From: Halalkalibacter alkaliphilus
GTDB taxonomy: Bacteria > Bacillota > Bacilli > Bacillales > Bacillaceae_D
Length of the DNA stretch: 64,000 nt
NCBI RefSeq assembly: GCF_023555415.1
Contig: NZ_JAKRYL010000015.1
Span: 1-64,000, forward strand
Direction of reading: 5' to 3'
The stretch's first letter is position 1; each line of letters opens with the position of its first letter. The notes beneath the pieces were generated by a model. That model was given only the letters and a program-made list of their open reading frames with translations, was not told the DNA's origin and made no database searches. Positions 18,076 through 27,075 of this stretch are shown here, piece after piece. A program made the position numbers and the translations under genes.

Positions 18076-18948
18076 GTGCGATTAGAAGAGAAATATCTTG
18101 CCATCCAAGAACTTCAAAAGGAAGAGGGTCTCGCTATTTATTTACTTTGTGAAATCGCCGGCATTGCGCGTTCGTCCTACTATAAGTGGCTTAATCGAAC
18201 ACCTTCAACTAGAGAAAGTTTGAATAAAGAAATCATAAAAGAGATGAAAGCTCTCCATGAGAAAGTGGATGGCATTTTTGGTTATCGCCAAATGACATTA
18301 CAAATGAGCCGAAAGTTTAATAAGAAACTCAATCACAAGAGGATTTATCGTTTGATGAAACTCTCCAATTTACAATCCGTCATTCGGAGAAAGAAAAGAC
18401 AGTATAAACGTTCTACTCCACAGCACGTGACGGAAAATGTATTAAATCGCGATTTCAAAGCGGAAAAGCCTAATGAAAAATGGGTTACGGATGTCACAGA
18501 ATTTAAGTATGATTCGTCAAAGAAGGCTTATTTAAGTGCCATTCGCGATTTATATGATGGTTCAATTGTTAGCTATGTCCTGGGCTCTTCCAATAATAAT
18601 GACCTTGTATTTCAGACGTTTGATCAAGCTAAAGCGTTTTTGAATGGTGAAAAGCCAATGATCCATAGCGATCGCGGGTTCCAGTATACATCTAAAGAAT
18701 TTAAACGAAAGATTGATACCGCAGGCATGACACAGAGTATGTCACGAGTAGGTAGATGTATTGATAACGGCCCAATGGAGTCATTTTTTGGAACACTTAA
18801 ATGTGAGAAGTACTTTTTACAGAAATTCAGTACATTTGAAGAGCTTTCGTTAGCGGTAGAGGAATACATAGACTTTTATAATCATGATAGATACCAAAAA
18901 CGACTAAACGGCCTTAGCCCTATGGAATATAGAGATAAAGCCGCTTAG
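18076..18948 (+). CDS. IS3/IS150-type transposase OrfB (DDE integrase)
   Basis: A 290-residue rve-type integrase domain. The DDE triad is visible in WVTDVTEF, HSDRGFQYTS and NGPMESFFGTLK. The orfB frame is open without a stop back to the slip site at 18034, so the active product is probably an OrfAB fusion made by frameshifting. The GTG at 18076 is only the first conventional start. No frameshift or stop damages the catalytic region. Confidence 0.92.
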   Translation: MRLEEKYLAIQELQKEEGLAIYLLCEIAGIARSSYYKWLNRTPSTRESLNKEIIKEMKALHEKVDGIFGYRQMTLQMSRKFNKKLNHKRIYRLMKLSNLQSVIRRKKRQYKRSTPQHVTENVLNRDFKAEKPNEKWVTDVTEFKYDSSKKAYLSAIRDLYDGSIVSYVLGSSNNNDLVFQTFDQAKAFLNGEKPMIHSDRGFQYTSKEFKRKIDTAGMTQSMSRVGRCIDNGPMESFFGTLKCEKYFLQKFSTFEELSLAVEEYIDFYNHDRYQKRLNGLSPMEYRDKAA

Positions 18949-19100
18949 ATCATTTTTATTATTTCCACTGTCTACTTGACGGGGGGGCAGTTCATTTTGA
19001 GACACCCCTCCACTTTTGCTCACTATATTTCTTTACGCTCAAGAGCAACTTATAGTAAGATTAGTTTTTAAGAAAAATGACAAGGAGAAACTTTTAAAAT

Positions 19101-19856
19101 ATGAAACTTATTTCTTGGAATGTCAATGGCATACGTGCCTGTGTGAATAAAGGTTTTTTAGATTATTTTCATAAAGTGAATGCAGAAATATTTTGTTTGC
19201 AAGAAACAAAGTGTCAGCCGGAACAAATTCAATTACAGCTTGATGGATATGTGCAATACTGGAATTCAGCTGAAAAAAAAGGTTATTCAGGCACAGCTAT
19301 TTTTTCAAAAGTGAAACCATTATCTGTCCAGTTTGGATTAGGGGATGACTTTAAAGAAAATGAAGGCAGAGTCATCACTTTAGAGTTTGATTCATTTTAT
19401 TTGGTTAATGTTTATACACCTAATTCAAAAAGAGACTTGTCGCGTCTTGACTATCGACTTGAGTGGGAAGAACGGATTCGTACGTACTTAATGGAGCTTG
19501 ATACAATAAAACCAGTCGTTCTTTGTGGAGATTTAAATGTTGCTCATCATGAGATCGACTTGAAAAACCATAAGTCCAATCAAAAGAATTCAGGTTTTAC
19601 ACCTGAAGAGAGAGCGAAGATGTCAACGCTACTTCAATCAGGTTTTGTAGACTCGTTCCGCTATCTTCATCCAAACAAGGAAGATTGCTATACTTGGTGG
19701 TCTTATATGAATAAAGTTCGAGAAAGAAATATTGGTTGGCGGATTGATTATTTTATTGTTTCTGATCGACTAAAAGGATCTATTAAAGAGGCTGAAATTC
19801 ATTCAGAAGTGTTAGGGAGTGATCACTGTCCTGTTGAAATAGAACTAACTATTTAA
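19101..19856 (+). CDS. exoA: Exodeoxyribonuclease III / AP endonuclease
   Basis: Base-excision repair nuclease acting at abasic sites and on 3' ends. The 251 residues match the ExoA/Xth family: SWNVNGIRAC start, LQETKCQ with the metal-binding Glu, VVLCGDLNVAH with the catalytic Asp/Asn, and terminal GSDHCPVEIEL. AAGGAG precedes the ATG. A bidirectional hairpin follows. Confidence 0.93.
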   Translation: MKLISWNVNGIRACVNKGFLDYFHKVNAEIFCLQETKCQPEQIQLQLDGYVQYWNSAEKKGYSGTAIFSKVKPLSVQFGLGDDFKENEGRVITLEFDSFYLVNVYTPNSKRDLSRLDYRLEWEERIRTYLMELDTIKPVVLCGDLNVAHHEIDLKNHKSNQKNSGFTPEERAKMSTLLQSGFVDSFRYLHPNKEDCYTWWSYMNKVRERNIGWRIDYFIVSDRLKGSIKEAEIHSEVLGSDHCPVEIELTI

Positions 19857-19870
19857 GATAAAAAAAGAGT

Positions 19871-19900
19871 CCAGCAACGTTTTGAAACAATCGTTGCTGG
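19871..19900. terminator. Bidirectional terminator after exoA
   Basis: CCAGCAACG pairs with CGTTGCTGG. An A-run lies before it, acting as a T-run on the minus strand for the convergent gene. Confidence 0.7.
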
Positions 19901-19918
19901 TAGAGAAATAATCCACTA

Positions 19919-21214
19919 TTAGCTTAATAAATCATTTGAAGAATTATCAGTGTTTACCGTTTTTTTCTCGGAATTCATGTCAACTACTGAAACACCTAAA
20001 GTAAAATGGTCAAATAGGATGTTCTTAACCATCTGTACCTTTTCTTGACTACAATGTATGATAACCATAATTTCTCCTCCATTTCCTTTCTTATGTTTGC
20101 GCTTTATTTTCTGCTTTTTTATTAAATAGTCAATGATAAAACCTAGGATTGCACCCGAGAACAACCCGATAAGTCCCCAAATGACTGGGCCACCTGTCCA
20201 AATAAAGCCATAAATCGTCCCAAGAACTGAAAAGGCTGTAGCCGTAGCAACTGAAGCTTCAAACAAGTTAATGTCTTCACCACCTCGGATGATATCAATA
20301 TTTTTCTTTTGTTTCGTTTCTGTTAATGGAATGACAAAAATGCTGTCATCATTTATATCATTTTGTTTTAGTTCTTTAATGGCTAGTTCTACATACATAG
20401 AATAAGAAAAGGAGGCAATCACATTCATTTCAGTCACTCTTTTCGTAAGTAGGTTGGTTTTAATAGCATGAGGCTGAGTGTTGTCATTAAAATAAATAGC
20501 TTGTTGGGCTTTAAATAATTTATTTGATTTTTCACAAAATAAATAGGCGTCGACCATAGAAAAACAAAAGATTGACGGATAAAAGAGTACCCACTGAGGA
20601 TTAAGAATGTTTGTCGCTTCATGAAAATTCCCCAAAAAAGTTAAATGGATAGCGGGAAGGATATTAGCAAAATAAATGGTAACAGAAGTACAGAAGAGAA
20701 TGAAAAATGCTGTCGGTATTCTATGTGTATAAAGGTGACCAAGACCTGGTAAAATGAATGACCACATAGCAGCAATAGCTGGTTTTCTTCTTTCTAGAAT
20801 ATTGTTCTCATACCAAGCAACACTAACTGGATTAATTTGCTTAACCGAACCAGTCATATCAGCTAAAAGGGCATGTTTATTTACATCCATTACAACGCGC
20901 CTGCCATCCCAGATGCCAAATATATAAACAGGGATATATAGAAGAAACCATCTCGTATCTAGAACTTCTTGGGCCAATTCAAACCTTCCAGTAAAGGAGT
21001 ATATAATCGCGACATTTAAATTTGAATATGTATTAATAATAAATTCCCAAGCAATGAGAATGACTCCAGAAATATATTTACACATGGCAATCTGAGGTAA
21101 TCCTGGGAATGCAGCTCCCCACCACATTGCTAAGTTAGGATTCCGAATGGAAACTAAACTAATTGAGAAAGGAGAAACTACCCCTTTAGCATAACGGAAT
21201 ACATGATTTTTCAC
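19919..21214 (-). CDS. Large membrane protein of unknown function with internal duplication
   Basis: A 431-residue protein. The N-terminal half has two similar membrane units: GAAFPGLPQIAMCKYISG at about residue 33 and SFILPGLGHLYTHRIPTA at about residue 150, each followed by a hydrophobic helix. The latter resembles the PGLGHLY segment of TM2-like small membrane domains. The C-terminal part holds a soluble region, then a glycine-zipper pair of helices near residue 345, and a hydrophilic tail with Lys-rich and Asn/Ser-rich ends. I cannot assign a function. It ends beside the convergent exoA terminator. Confidence 0.7.
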   Translation of the reverse strand: MKNHVFRYAKGVVSPFSISLVSIRNPNLAMWWGAAFPGLPQIAMCKYISGVILIAWEFIINTYSNLNVAIIYSFTGRFELAQEVLDTRWFLLYIPVYIFGIWDGRRVVMDVNKHALLADMTGSVKQINPVSVAWYENNILERRKPAIAAMWSFILPGLGHLYTHRIPTAFFILFCTSVTIYFANILPAIHLTFLGNFHEATNILNPQWVLFYPSIFCFSMVDAYLFCEKSNKLFKAQQAIYFNDNTQPHAIKTNLLTKRVTEMNVIASFSYSMYVELAIKELKQNDINDDSIFVIPLTETKQKKNIDIIRGGEDINLFEASVATATAFSVLGTIYGFIWTGGPVIWGLIGLFSGAILGFIIDYLIKKQKIKRKHKKGNGGEIMVIIHCSQEKVQMVKNILFDHFTLGVSVVDMNSEKKTVNTDNSSNDLLS

Positions 21215-21332
21215 TTACATAGCCTACTTCCTAATTATTTTGATATGTAGGCGTTAGTATGTATCAAATCAAGTAGCTTATTACAAAATTTGTAAATTTG
21301 GATGTGTTTTTATTCATTAGAGACTATAGGTA

Positions 21333-21370
21333 GAAAAAAAATCCTAAAAAGCATGTGTGCTCTTTAGGAT
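21333..21370 (-). terminator. Terminator of the Cof-type HAD gene
   Basis: ATCCTAAA pairs with TTTAGGAT around GAGC and GCAT-type bases, and the minus strand continues with eight T. Confidence 0.8.
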
Positions 21371-21377
21371 CTATGAT

Positions 21378-22196
21378 TTAGACAGAAGCTTTTGCTAAAA
21401 TAAACTTTTCTACGACTTTAGCAACTCCATCATTCATATTCGTATCTGTGACATAGTCTGCCATTTCTTTAATGTCATCAGGTGCATTTCCCATGGCAAC
21501 GCCAAGGCCAGCAAATTCAATCATTGCTAAGTCATTATAACTATCTCCCATAGCTATGACCTCTTCTCGCTTAATACCAAGTGATTGAATGAGGGAATCC
21601 AAACTTGAGCCTTTTGTCACTCCTTCTTCCAGGAATTCTAAGAAATAAGGTTTTGAACGCATAATACTTAAAGTACCTGCAAATTCTTCTTTTAACTTTT
21701 GTTCGACTTTTACGAGCTTATCAGGGTCTTCACACATTAATACTTTTACGACAGGCTCATTTACGCCTTCAATAAAGTTATCGATTTTTTTAACGGGTAA
21801 CCCTGTAATTTCACCTTCTCTTGTCGTATAGCGATTTTCCAATTCTGTAACGATTTCATCTCCAATATATGTATGGATATAGACACTTTCTTTTTTACTT
21901 AGCTCGTAAAGACGATGAGCAACATCAGGAGGAAGTGTACTACTATACTGTTCTTCTTTTGTTTTACAATTGATAATTTTTGCTCCATTAAAAGAGAGAA
22001 TAAAGCTGCCGTACTCTTTTAATTGTAATTCATCCGCAATAGCATTCATCCCAAAAGTTGGACGACCGGAAGCGAGAACGACTTTTACGCCTTGTTGTTG
22101 TGCAGTCATTAGTGCCTTCTTTGTTCGTTCAGAAATGGTGTGGTCGTCACGAAGCAATGTGTCATCTAAATCAAGAACAATCATTTTGTATGTCAT
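21378..22196 (-). CDS. Cof-type HAD phosphatase
   Basis: A 272-residue HAD-superfamily phosphatase with a type IIB cap. Motif I is DLDDTLLRDD, motif II lies in VVLASGR, and motif IV is MGDSYNDLAMI. Members dephosphorylate sugar phosphates or flavin-type phosphates in the cytosol; substrate unknown. AAAGGAA precedes the ATG by eight bases. Confidence 0.88.
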   Translation of the reverse strand: MTYKMIVLDLDDTLLRDDHTISERTKKALMTAQQQGVKVVLASGRPTFGMNAIADELQLKEYGSFILSFNGAKIINCKTKEEQYSSTLPPDVAHRLYELSKKESVYIHTYIGDEIVTELENRYTTREGEITGLPVKKIDNFIEGVNEPVVKVLMCEDPDKLVKVEQKLKEEFAGTLSIMRSKPYFLEFLEEGVTKGSSLDSLIQSLGIKREEVIAMGDSYNDLAMIEFAGLGVAMGNAPDDIKEMADYVTDTNMNDGVAKVVEKFILAKASV

Positions 22197-22375
22197 GTTT
22201 TTAATTCCTTTCTTTTGTAAGAGACTATAAACTAACTATAAATGAAAATAAGGAGAGAGACTAGCCCCATTCCATCATTAGTTTAGTAAAAGCGTTCTAA
22301 AATAACAAAAGTCATAATGATTTTTTAGTTTACTACTACAATGATGGCTAATATTTTGAAAGGGAGGTTTTTGGT

Positions 22376-23431
22376 GTGAACGAAAATCTACTAACGACTA
22401 TTTCAATTCCGACCATTTTAGAAATTGGAGAAGGAGTGCTTACTAACTTACATACGATAGTAAAAAGTCATGGAATAGAGCGTGTGGTCATCTTGTTTGA
22501 TGAATTTTCTTATTCTTTTATTAGCAATAAAATTCAACCATTTTTCGGTAAAAAAAATGCAATGATGATAAAGTTGCCAAATATGATGGATATTCATAAT
22601 CTTGTTACGAAAGCGTTTGAATTGGGAGATTATGATGCGATCATCTCTATTGGGGGAGGAGCTGTTGTCGATTACGGGAAATATATTTCTTACGTAAGGA
22701 AACTTCCTTTTATAAGTATGCCGACTTCAGCATCAAATGATGGCTTTGCTAGTAGCAATTGCTCAATTTATGTAAATGGTAAGAAAACATCTGTTCCTGC
22801 CAAAGTTCCTTTTGGAGTGATTGTTGACCTAACGATATTACGACAAGCGCCAGAGCGATTTATATTTGCAGGCATTGGAGACCTTATGTCTAACATTACT
22901 GCACTGTATGATTGGGAATATGAAAGTCAAAAAGGAGTCAGTACGGTCAATGCATTTGCTTCTATGATCAGTAAGAAGGCTGTAAACAGTTTCGTACGAA
23001 CTCCTATGGATGATATAAAGGCTACGATATTCTTGAAAGAGTTAGTTAGTTCGATGACAATGGGGGGAATTGCGACGGTTATTAGCGGCAATAGCTCACC
23101 AATAAGTGGTTCAGAACATCTAATCTCTCATGCATTAGATAAAATTACTAAACAACCACAAATGCATGGAATTCAAGTAGGGATTGCTACGTATATTATG
23201 GCCAAAGTTCAAAACCACCGTACAGAACGAGTGACAAAAGTCTTTGAACGAACAGGGTTCTTTTCTTTTGTCTCTACGTTACCGCTACAAAAAGAAGAGT
23301 TTATACAGGCAATAGAATTAGCTCCAACCATTAAGCCGAACCGTTTTACATACTTGCATGAAAAACTATACCGTGATCAAGCTATAGAGCTTTTAGAGAA
23401 GGACGCCATCCTCGTCGACCTATTTAAATAA
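22376..23431 (+). CDS. sn-Glycerol-1-phosphate dehydrogenase family protein
   Basis: A 351-residue member of the iron-containing alcohol dehydrogenase superfamily, EgsA/AraM branch. The NAD site ISIGGGAVVDYGKYIS, the PTSASNDGFAS loop, and metal-ligand positions in GIGDLMSN, SGSEHLISHA and QMHGIQVG are visible. In B. subtilis AraM makes sn-glycerol-1-phosphate for archaeal-type lipids; the same reaction is plausible here. GTG follows GGGAGG. It is a single-gene unit with its own strong terminator. Confidence 0.8.
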   Translation: MNENLLTTISIPTILEIGEGVLTNLHTIVKSHGIERVVILFDEFSYSFISNKIQPFFGKKNAMMIKLPNMMDIHNLVTKAFELGDYDAIISIGGGAVVDYGKYISYVRKLPFISMPTSASNDGFASSNCSIYVNGKKTSVPAKVPFGVIVDLTILRQAPERFIFAGIGDLMSNITALYDWEYESQKGVSTVNAFASMISKKAVNSFVRTPMDDIKATIFLKELVSSMTMGGIATVISGNSSPISGSEHLISHALDKITKQPQMHGIQVGIATYIMAKVQNHRTERVTKVFERTGFFSFVSTLPLQKEEFIQAIELAPTIKPNRFTYLHEKLYRDQAIELLEKDAILVDLFK

Positions 23432-23439
23432 TTGTGGCT

Positions 23440-23492
23440 CAACAAATGCCTGTTTTGATTTGTAGAAAGGAAGCTTAAACAGGCATTTGTTG
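23440..23492. terminator. Strong bidirectional terminator
   Basis: A 16-bp perfect stem, CAACAAATGCCTGTTT with AAACAGGCATTTGTTG. It separates convergent genes. Confidence 0.8.
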
Positions 23493-23502
23493 GCCTGTTT
23501 AC

Positions 23503-23673
23503 TTACATTGTACTTCTTTCAATGGCATTGTCCCAATTAGGAAAATAGTGCAGAGCACTTCTCATCAATTCAGGGTGTGATTTTTTTACCTTTTTCTTAT
23601 TAAGACTTTCACCAGCTGAACTTAGTTGTTGAATTTCTGTAATGACCTGTTCGGCACTCATATTGACTTCCAT
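23503..23673 (-). CDS. Small HTH-like protein
   Basis: A 56-residue protein. The LNKKKVKKSHPELMRSALHY segment followed by FPNWDNAIE resembles the short helical repeat (L-N, V-x-K, P-x-L, A, Y-F, W, A-I) found in several Firmicute DNA-associated proteins and endonucleases. Here only one unit is present, after a short helix. ATG follows GAGGAGG; an upstream in-frame start was rejected because the binding site would lie inside it. DNA binding is inferred. Confidence 0.65.
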   Translation of the reverse strand: MEVNMSAEQVITEIQQLSSAGESLNKKKVKKSHPELMRSALHYFPNWDNAIERSTM

Positions 23674-23828
23674 ATCGTAACCTCCTCGCAAGATTTATTA
23701 CAATACTTACCTTAGGAAAATCTTTTATACGTAACAATTTATCTTTTTATTTGAGAGAGCAAGGAAGGAATTAAAGGCCAAGTGCAGAAAGAATAGTTTG
23801 ATAAAGGAAGAGATGGAGGTTTCAAACT

Positions 23829-24458
23829 GTGATTAAAGGTACCATTGTTTCATTAAATATAGGCAATTCTAAAAATATTGCTGCTTATGGGGAAAAGGAA
23901 GTTTTGTCTGCGATACACAAGCAATCAGTAAACGAGCAAGTACTTTATTTATCTGTAACTCAAATTGAAGGGGACGAGCAAGCAGATTTGATTAATCATG
24001 GTGGCTTAGATAAAGCAGTCTGCGTTTATCCATATGAACATTATCATTACTGGAACGAAAAATTAGGATTATCACTTCCGATTGGAGCATTTGGAGAAAA
24101 TATTACGTTGCGTGGCCTAACGGAGACAGATGTGTTCATCGGTGATACATTTCAATGGGGAGAAGCCGTCGTTCAAGTAAGCCAGCCGAGAAGACCTTGT
24201 TTTAAAGTTGCCAAGCGCCATGGGGTTAAAAAGTTTCCTTTATATATTCAAGAAACAGGATATTCTGGTTTTTACTTACGAGTGTTACAAGATGGAAACA
24301 TTTCTGTTAATGATTCACTTATCTTATTAGAACGTAAAACTGATAGTAGTATAGAGTTTGTAAATAAAGTAACGTATCATGATAAGCAAAATAAAGAAGC
24401 CATCCACAGGTTGCTCGAATTAAGGGAGCTTTCGGATGCGTGGAAAGAATCACTTTAG
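23829..24458 (+). CDS. MOSC domain protein (YiiM-like)
   Basis: A 209-residue protein of the MOSC family linked to molybdenum cofactor sulfur chemistry and detoxification of N-hydroxylated compounds. The core includes GGLDKAVCVYPYEHY, FGENI, and the conserved Cys in SQPRRPCFK. A C-terminal 3-alpha-like tail completes the YiiM architecture. GTG follows GATGGAGG. No molybdenum genes lie nearby. Confidence 0.83.
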   Translation: MIKGTIVSLNIGNSKNIAAYGEKEVLSAIHKQSVNEQVLYLSVTQIEGDEQADLINHGGLDKAVCVYPYEHYHYWNEKLGLSLPIGAFGENITLRGLTETDVFIGDTFQWGEAVVQVSQPRRPCFKVAKRHGVKKFPLYIQETGYSGFYLRVLQDGNISVNDSLILLERKTDSSIEFVNKVTYHDKQNKEAIHRLLELRELSDAWKESL

Positions 24459-24532
24459 CCTTTAATTGATTACTTGTACATAGCGGAAGATACAAGGCAA
24501 GATTAGGTGACAACGTCTTAGATTACTATTTG

Positions 24533-24567
24533 CCGTTAGTAGAAGAGTTTACTCTGCTAACGGTTTT
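24533..24567 (+). terminator. Terminator downstream of the MOSC gene
   Basis: CCGTTAG pairs with CTAACGG, with an inner AGAG/CTCT-type pairing, then TTTTC. Confidence 0.6.
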
Positions 24568-24678
24568 CAAACTATTAACATCATGATTTCACGTACCGTA
24601 TTTTTGAATAACTAAATTCTTCCATAGCAAGCATAATGCTTCATACTTGTACATCAAATAGTTTAAGAGGTGAAAAAT

Positions 24679-25071
24679 GTGAAAAATAAACTTTTGATCA
24701 TGACTACCCTTATTCTGTTGATTTTGCTATATCAGTTTTTTCTGCGAGTTCCCACAGTGACCTATTCCGGAGAAACTGACAAGTGGCATGTAAGTATTGA
24801 ATCAAAGCTTATAGGTACTGAAGGAAGCTATTCTATTTTCATTAAATACAAAGAAAATAAACAGGTAAAACAAGTTGAATATGACATCCACCCTCATTAC
24901 GGAGGAGGGTGGATAAATGTTGAGGATATTAATAAAGATCAAGTGTATCAGTATGAATGCAATAGTTGCGGGTATTACGATGAAGAAGAGGAGTTGCTTT
25001 TTTTTATCAAATGGAAAGATAAATCCAAATTTAACTATGAGAGTGAATTGTTTTCTTTACGTAAAGAGTAA
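24679..25071 (+). CDS. Small membrane-anchored protein of unknown function
   Basis: About 130 residues. An uncleaved signal-type hydrophobic helix spans residues 3-21, then a soluble extracytoplasmic domain contains a CNSCGYY cysteine pair near residue 98. GTG with AAGAGG six bases upstream is preferred over a GTG three codons earlier. It converges on the LacI gene with only seven bases between. No family recognised. Confidence 0.6.
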   Translation: MKNKLLIMTTLILLILLYQFFLRVPTVTYSGETDKWHVSIESKLIGTEGSYSIFIKYKENKQVKQVEYDIHPHYGGGWINVEDINKDQVYQYECNSCGYYDEEEELLFFIKWKDKSKFNYESELFSLRKE

Positions 25072-25078
25072 TGAAACG

Positions 25079-26038
25079 TTAAACGGTACTTCTTTCAATT
25101 AAAGTAACATCCATTTCTTTATAGGAAATGTGACTTTGAACAGACTGGGAAAAAAGGTTTCTGCCGATTTCTACTAATGGAATTTCCATTGTTGTAATCC
25201 CCATGACTTTTGAGATAGGTTGGTTATCAAAACCTATTATTGCTATTTCTTGTGGTATAGAAATCTTGTTTGCTAGACTAGATGCAGCTATACCTGCGGC
25301 TACTTGATCACTTGTTACTAGAAGAGCTGTGGGAGGCTCTTTCATATTTGTAATTTTTGACACGACGTTTTCTCCATCTTCTAAATGCAAGCATTGTTCA
25401 AAAATATATTCAGGATGAAATGGCAATTTTCTTTTTGTTAAAAAGTCTTTGTATGCTAGAGCTCTGTTTGTACTATTTGCGCCGCTATTACGGCCAATGC
25501 AATAACCAATTTTTTTATGTCCCTTGTCTGCTAAGTAATGTAATGCCGTTTGAAAGCTTTTGTAATGGTCGACAAACGTAGCGGAAAAAGGCTGCTCTTG
25601 TGTATCCTCACAAAATACAATCGGTCCATAGCCCGCATAGTCATTTATCGTTGACCAAGAGCAAATTCTTGAACAGACAATAAGTGCATCAATTTGCTTA
25701 TGCTTTAACATATCTAATGCTTCGATCTCTCTCGTTTCCTCATAATTTGTTTGAAACAAAACGAGTTTATAATTGTTTTTTACAGCCTCTTCGGCTATTC
25801 CTTCTAACAATAAGCCAAAATATGGGTGATTTGAAAAAGGAAGAACGACTCCTATTAAATGTGTTTTCCCCGTACTTAAGTGAACAGCATTTAAATTTTT
25901 TTGATAATTGCTTTCTTTCATTGCTTGCCATACCGCTTCTCTCTTTTTCTGACTCACGTAAGGGTGATTATTTAACACGCGTGATACAGTTGTGATCGAT
26001 ACATTCGCCATTTTAGCAATATCTTTTATATTTGCCAT
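25079..26038 (-). CDS. LacI/GalR family transcriptional regulator
   Basis: A 319-residue repressor. The helix-turn-helix ANIKDIAKMANVSITTVSRV occupies residues 2-21, followed by the hinge NLNAVHLS and a periplasmic-binding-like effector domain. ATG after AAGGTGAG is preferred over a start five codons earlier. Two ATGAAACG-type palindromes lie 55-120 bp upstream, so autoregulation by looping is likely. Effector unknown, probably a sugar. The HAD gene is divergent. Confidence 0.88.
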   Translation of the reverse strand: MANIKDIAKMANVSITTVSRVLNNHPYVSQKKREAVWQAMKESNYQKNLNAVHLSTGKTHLIGVVLPFSNHPYFGLLLEGIAEEAVKNNYKLVLFQTNYEETREIEALDMLKHKQIDALIVCSRICSWSTINDYAGYGPIVFCEDTQEQPFSATFVDHYKSFQTALHYLADKGHKKIGYCIGRNSGANSTNRALAYKDFLTKRKLPFHPEYIFEQCLHLEDGENVVSKITNMKEPPTALLVTSDQVAAGIAASSLANKISIPQEIAIIGFDNQPISKVMGITTMEIPLVEIGRNLFSQSVQSHISYKEMDVTLIERSTV

Positions 26039-26092
26039 TTTTCTCACCTTCACTTGCTCTAATGAATATATTACTTGAATTTATTTTAGACG

Positions 26093-26108
26093 ATGAAACG
26101 TATTTCAT
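26093..26108. promoter_or_regulatory. Putative LacI-family operator 1
   Basis: ATGAAACGTATTTCAT is a near-perfect 16-bp palindrome with a central CG-like core. It lies in the divergent region of a LacI regulator. Confidence 0.75.
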
Positions 26109-26142
26109 GTCAACAATAAGCATGTCGTTTTCTTTGCTTGTT

Positions 26143-26158
26143 ATGAAACGCGTTTCAT
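26143..26158. promoter_or_regulatory. Putative LacI-family operator 2
   Basis: ATGAAACGCGTTTCAT is a perfect palindrome. Its centre is exactly 50 bp from operator 1, close to five helical turns, suited to looping by a dimer of dimers. Confidence 0.8.
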
Positions 26159-26252
26159 CATGTACCATATAAAACATGAAATAAGTTTTATTTACGTGTA
26201 TCATGAAAAGAGATAAAGAAAATTAGTAGAAGTTAGGAGCTGGAGTATAGTA

Positions 26253-27035
26253 ATGGCAGAAAAGAGCATTGTATTTTTTGATATTGATGGGACTTTGTTA
26301 GATCACGATAAGAAATTGCCTGTAACGGCAAAAAAATCGATCGAAAATTTAAAAGAAAAAGGACATGAGGTGGCAATTGCTACTGGACGTGCCCCTTTTA
26401 TGTTTGCAGATTTACGTGAAGAATTAGAAATCAATACATTTGTTAGCTATAACGGGCAATATGTTGTTTTAAATGGTCGTGTATTATATAAAAATCCATT
26501 GGATCAACAAGCACTGCATACATTGACGGAATTAGCTGTTTCAAACAATCATCCAATTGTTTATATGGATCACGAGGATATGAAAGCAAACGTTGCTCAT
26601 CATGATTATATTGTAGAAAGTATTGACTCTCTTAAAATCGGTCATTTTCCAAGCCATGATCCTCTTTATCACCAAGAAAGAGAGATCTATCAATCGTTAT
26701 TATTTTTAAAAGACAAAGAGGAAGCCATCTATGAAGAACAGTACAAGAAGTTTGATTTTATACGTTGGCATCCACTTTCGGTGGATGTGATCCCAGCAGG
26801 TGGTTCTAAAGCAATTGGCATTGAAATAATTACTAGAGAGCTAGGGATCGCGAAGGAAAATCAATATGCGTTCGGAGATGGATTAAACGATATCGAAATG
26901 CTTAGTCAAATTACCAATAGTGTAGCAATGGGGAATGCACATGATAAGGCAAAAGAAGCAGCAAGGTATATAACGAATGATGTAGATGAAGATGGAATTC
27001 TGCATGGTCTAAAGCTCGTAGGTTTATTAAAATAG
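26253..27035 (+). CDS. Cof-type HAD phosphatase
   Basis: A 260-residue HAD phosphatase, type IIB cap. Motif I FFDIDGTLLDHD, motif II AIATGRAPF, motif III Lys in GGSKAIG, motif IV FGDGLNDIEML. It is divergent from the LacI regulator, whose operators lie in the shared intergenic region, so it is a likely target. Function is probably sugar-phosphate dephosphorylation. Shine-Dalgarno is GGAGCTGGAG. Confidence 0.86.
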   Translation: MAEKSIVFFDIDGTLLDHDKKLPVTAKKSIENLKEKGHEVAIATGRAPFMFADLREELEINTFVSYNGQYVVLNGRVLYKNPLDQQALHTLTELAVSNNHPIVYMDHEDMKANVAHHDYIVESIDSLKIGHFPSHDPLYHQEREIYQSLLFLKDKEEAIYEEQYKKFDFIRWHPLSVDVIPAGGSKAIGIEIITRELGIAKENQYAFGDGLNDIEMLSQITNSVAMGNAHDKAKEAARYITNDVDEDGILHGLKLVGLLK

Positions 27036-27075
27036 TTCATTATTAACGACTATCTCAATAGCGAGGTCATAGACG

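Larger units (their letters stand above)
17320..18994 (+). mobile_element. IS3-family (IS150-like) insertion sequence, complete
   Basis: A 1675-bp element. Left end TGATATGCTCCCC and right end (reverse complement) TGAACTGCCCCCC share TGA, TGC, the C-run and GTAGACAG, giving imperfect inverted repeats of about 27 bp. A TTT duplication flanks both ends (17317-17319, 18995-18997). It encodes OrfA and OrfB in the -1 relation with an A AAA AAG slip site. A subterminal hairpin precedes orfA. Both reading frames are open, so it looks intact and possibly active. Confidence 0.92.

Noticed and set aside
24533-24563. Hairpin at 24533 considered as an attenuator
   Set aside because: It lies downstream of the MOSC stop and has a short T-run, so an ordinary terminator explains it.
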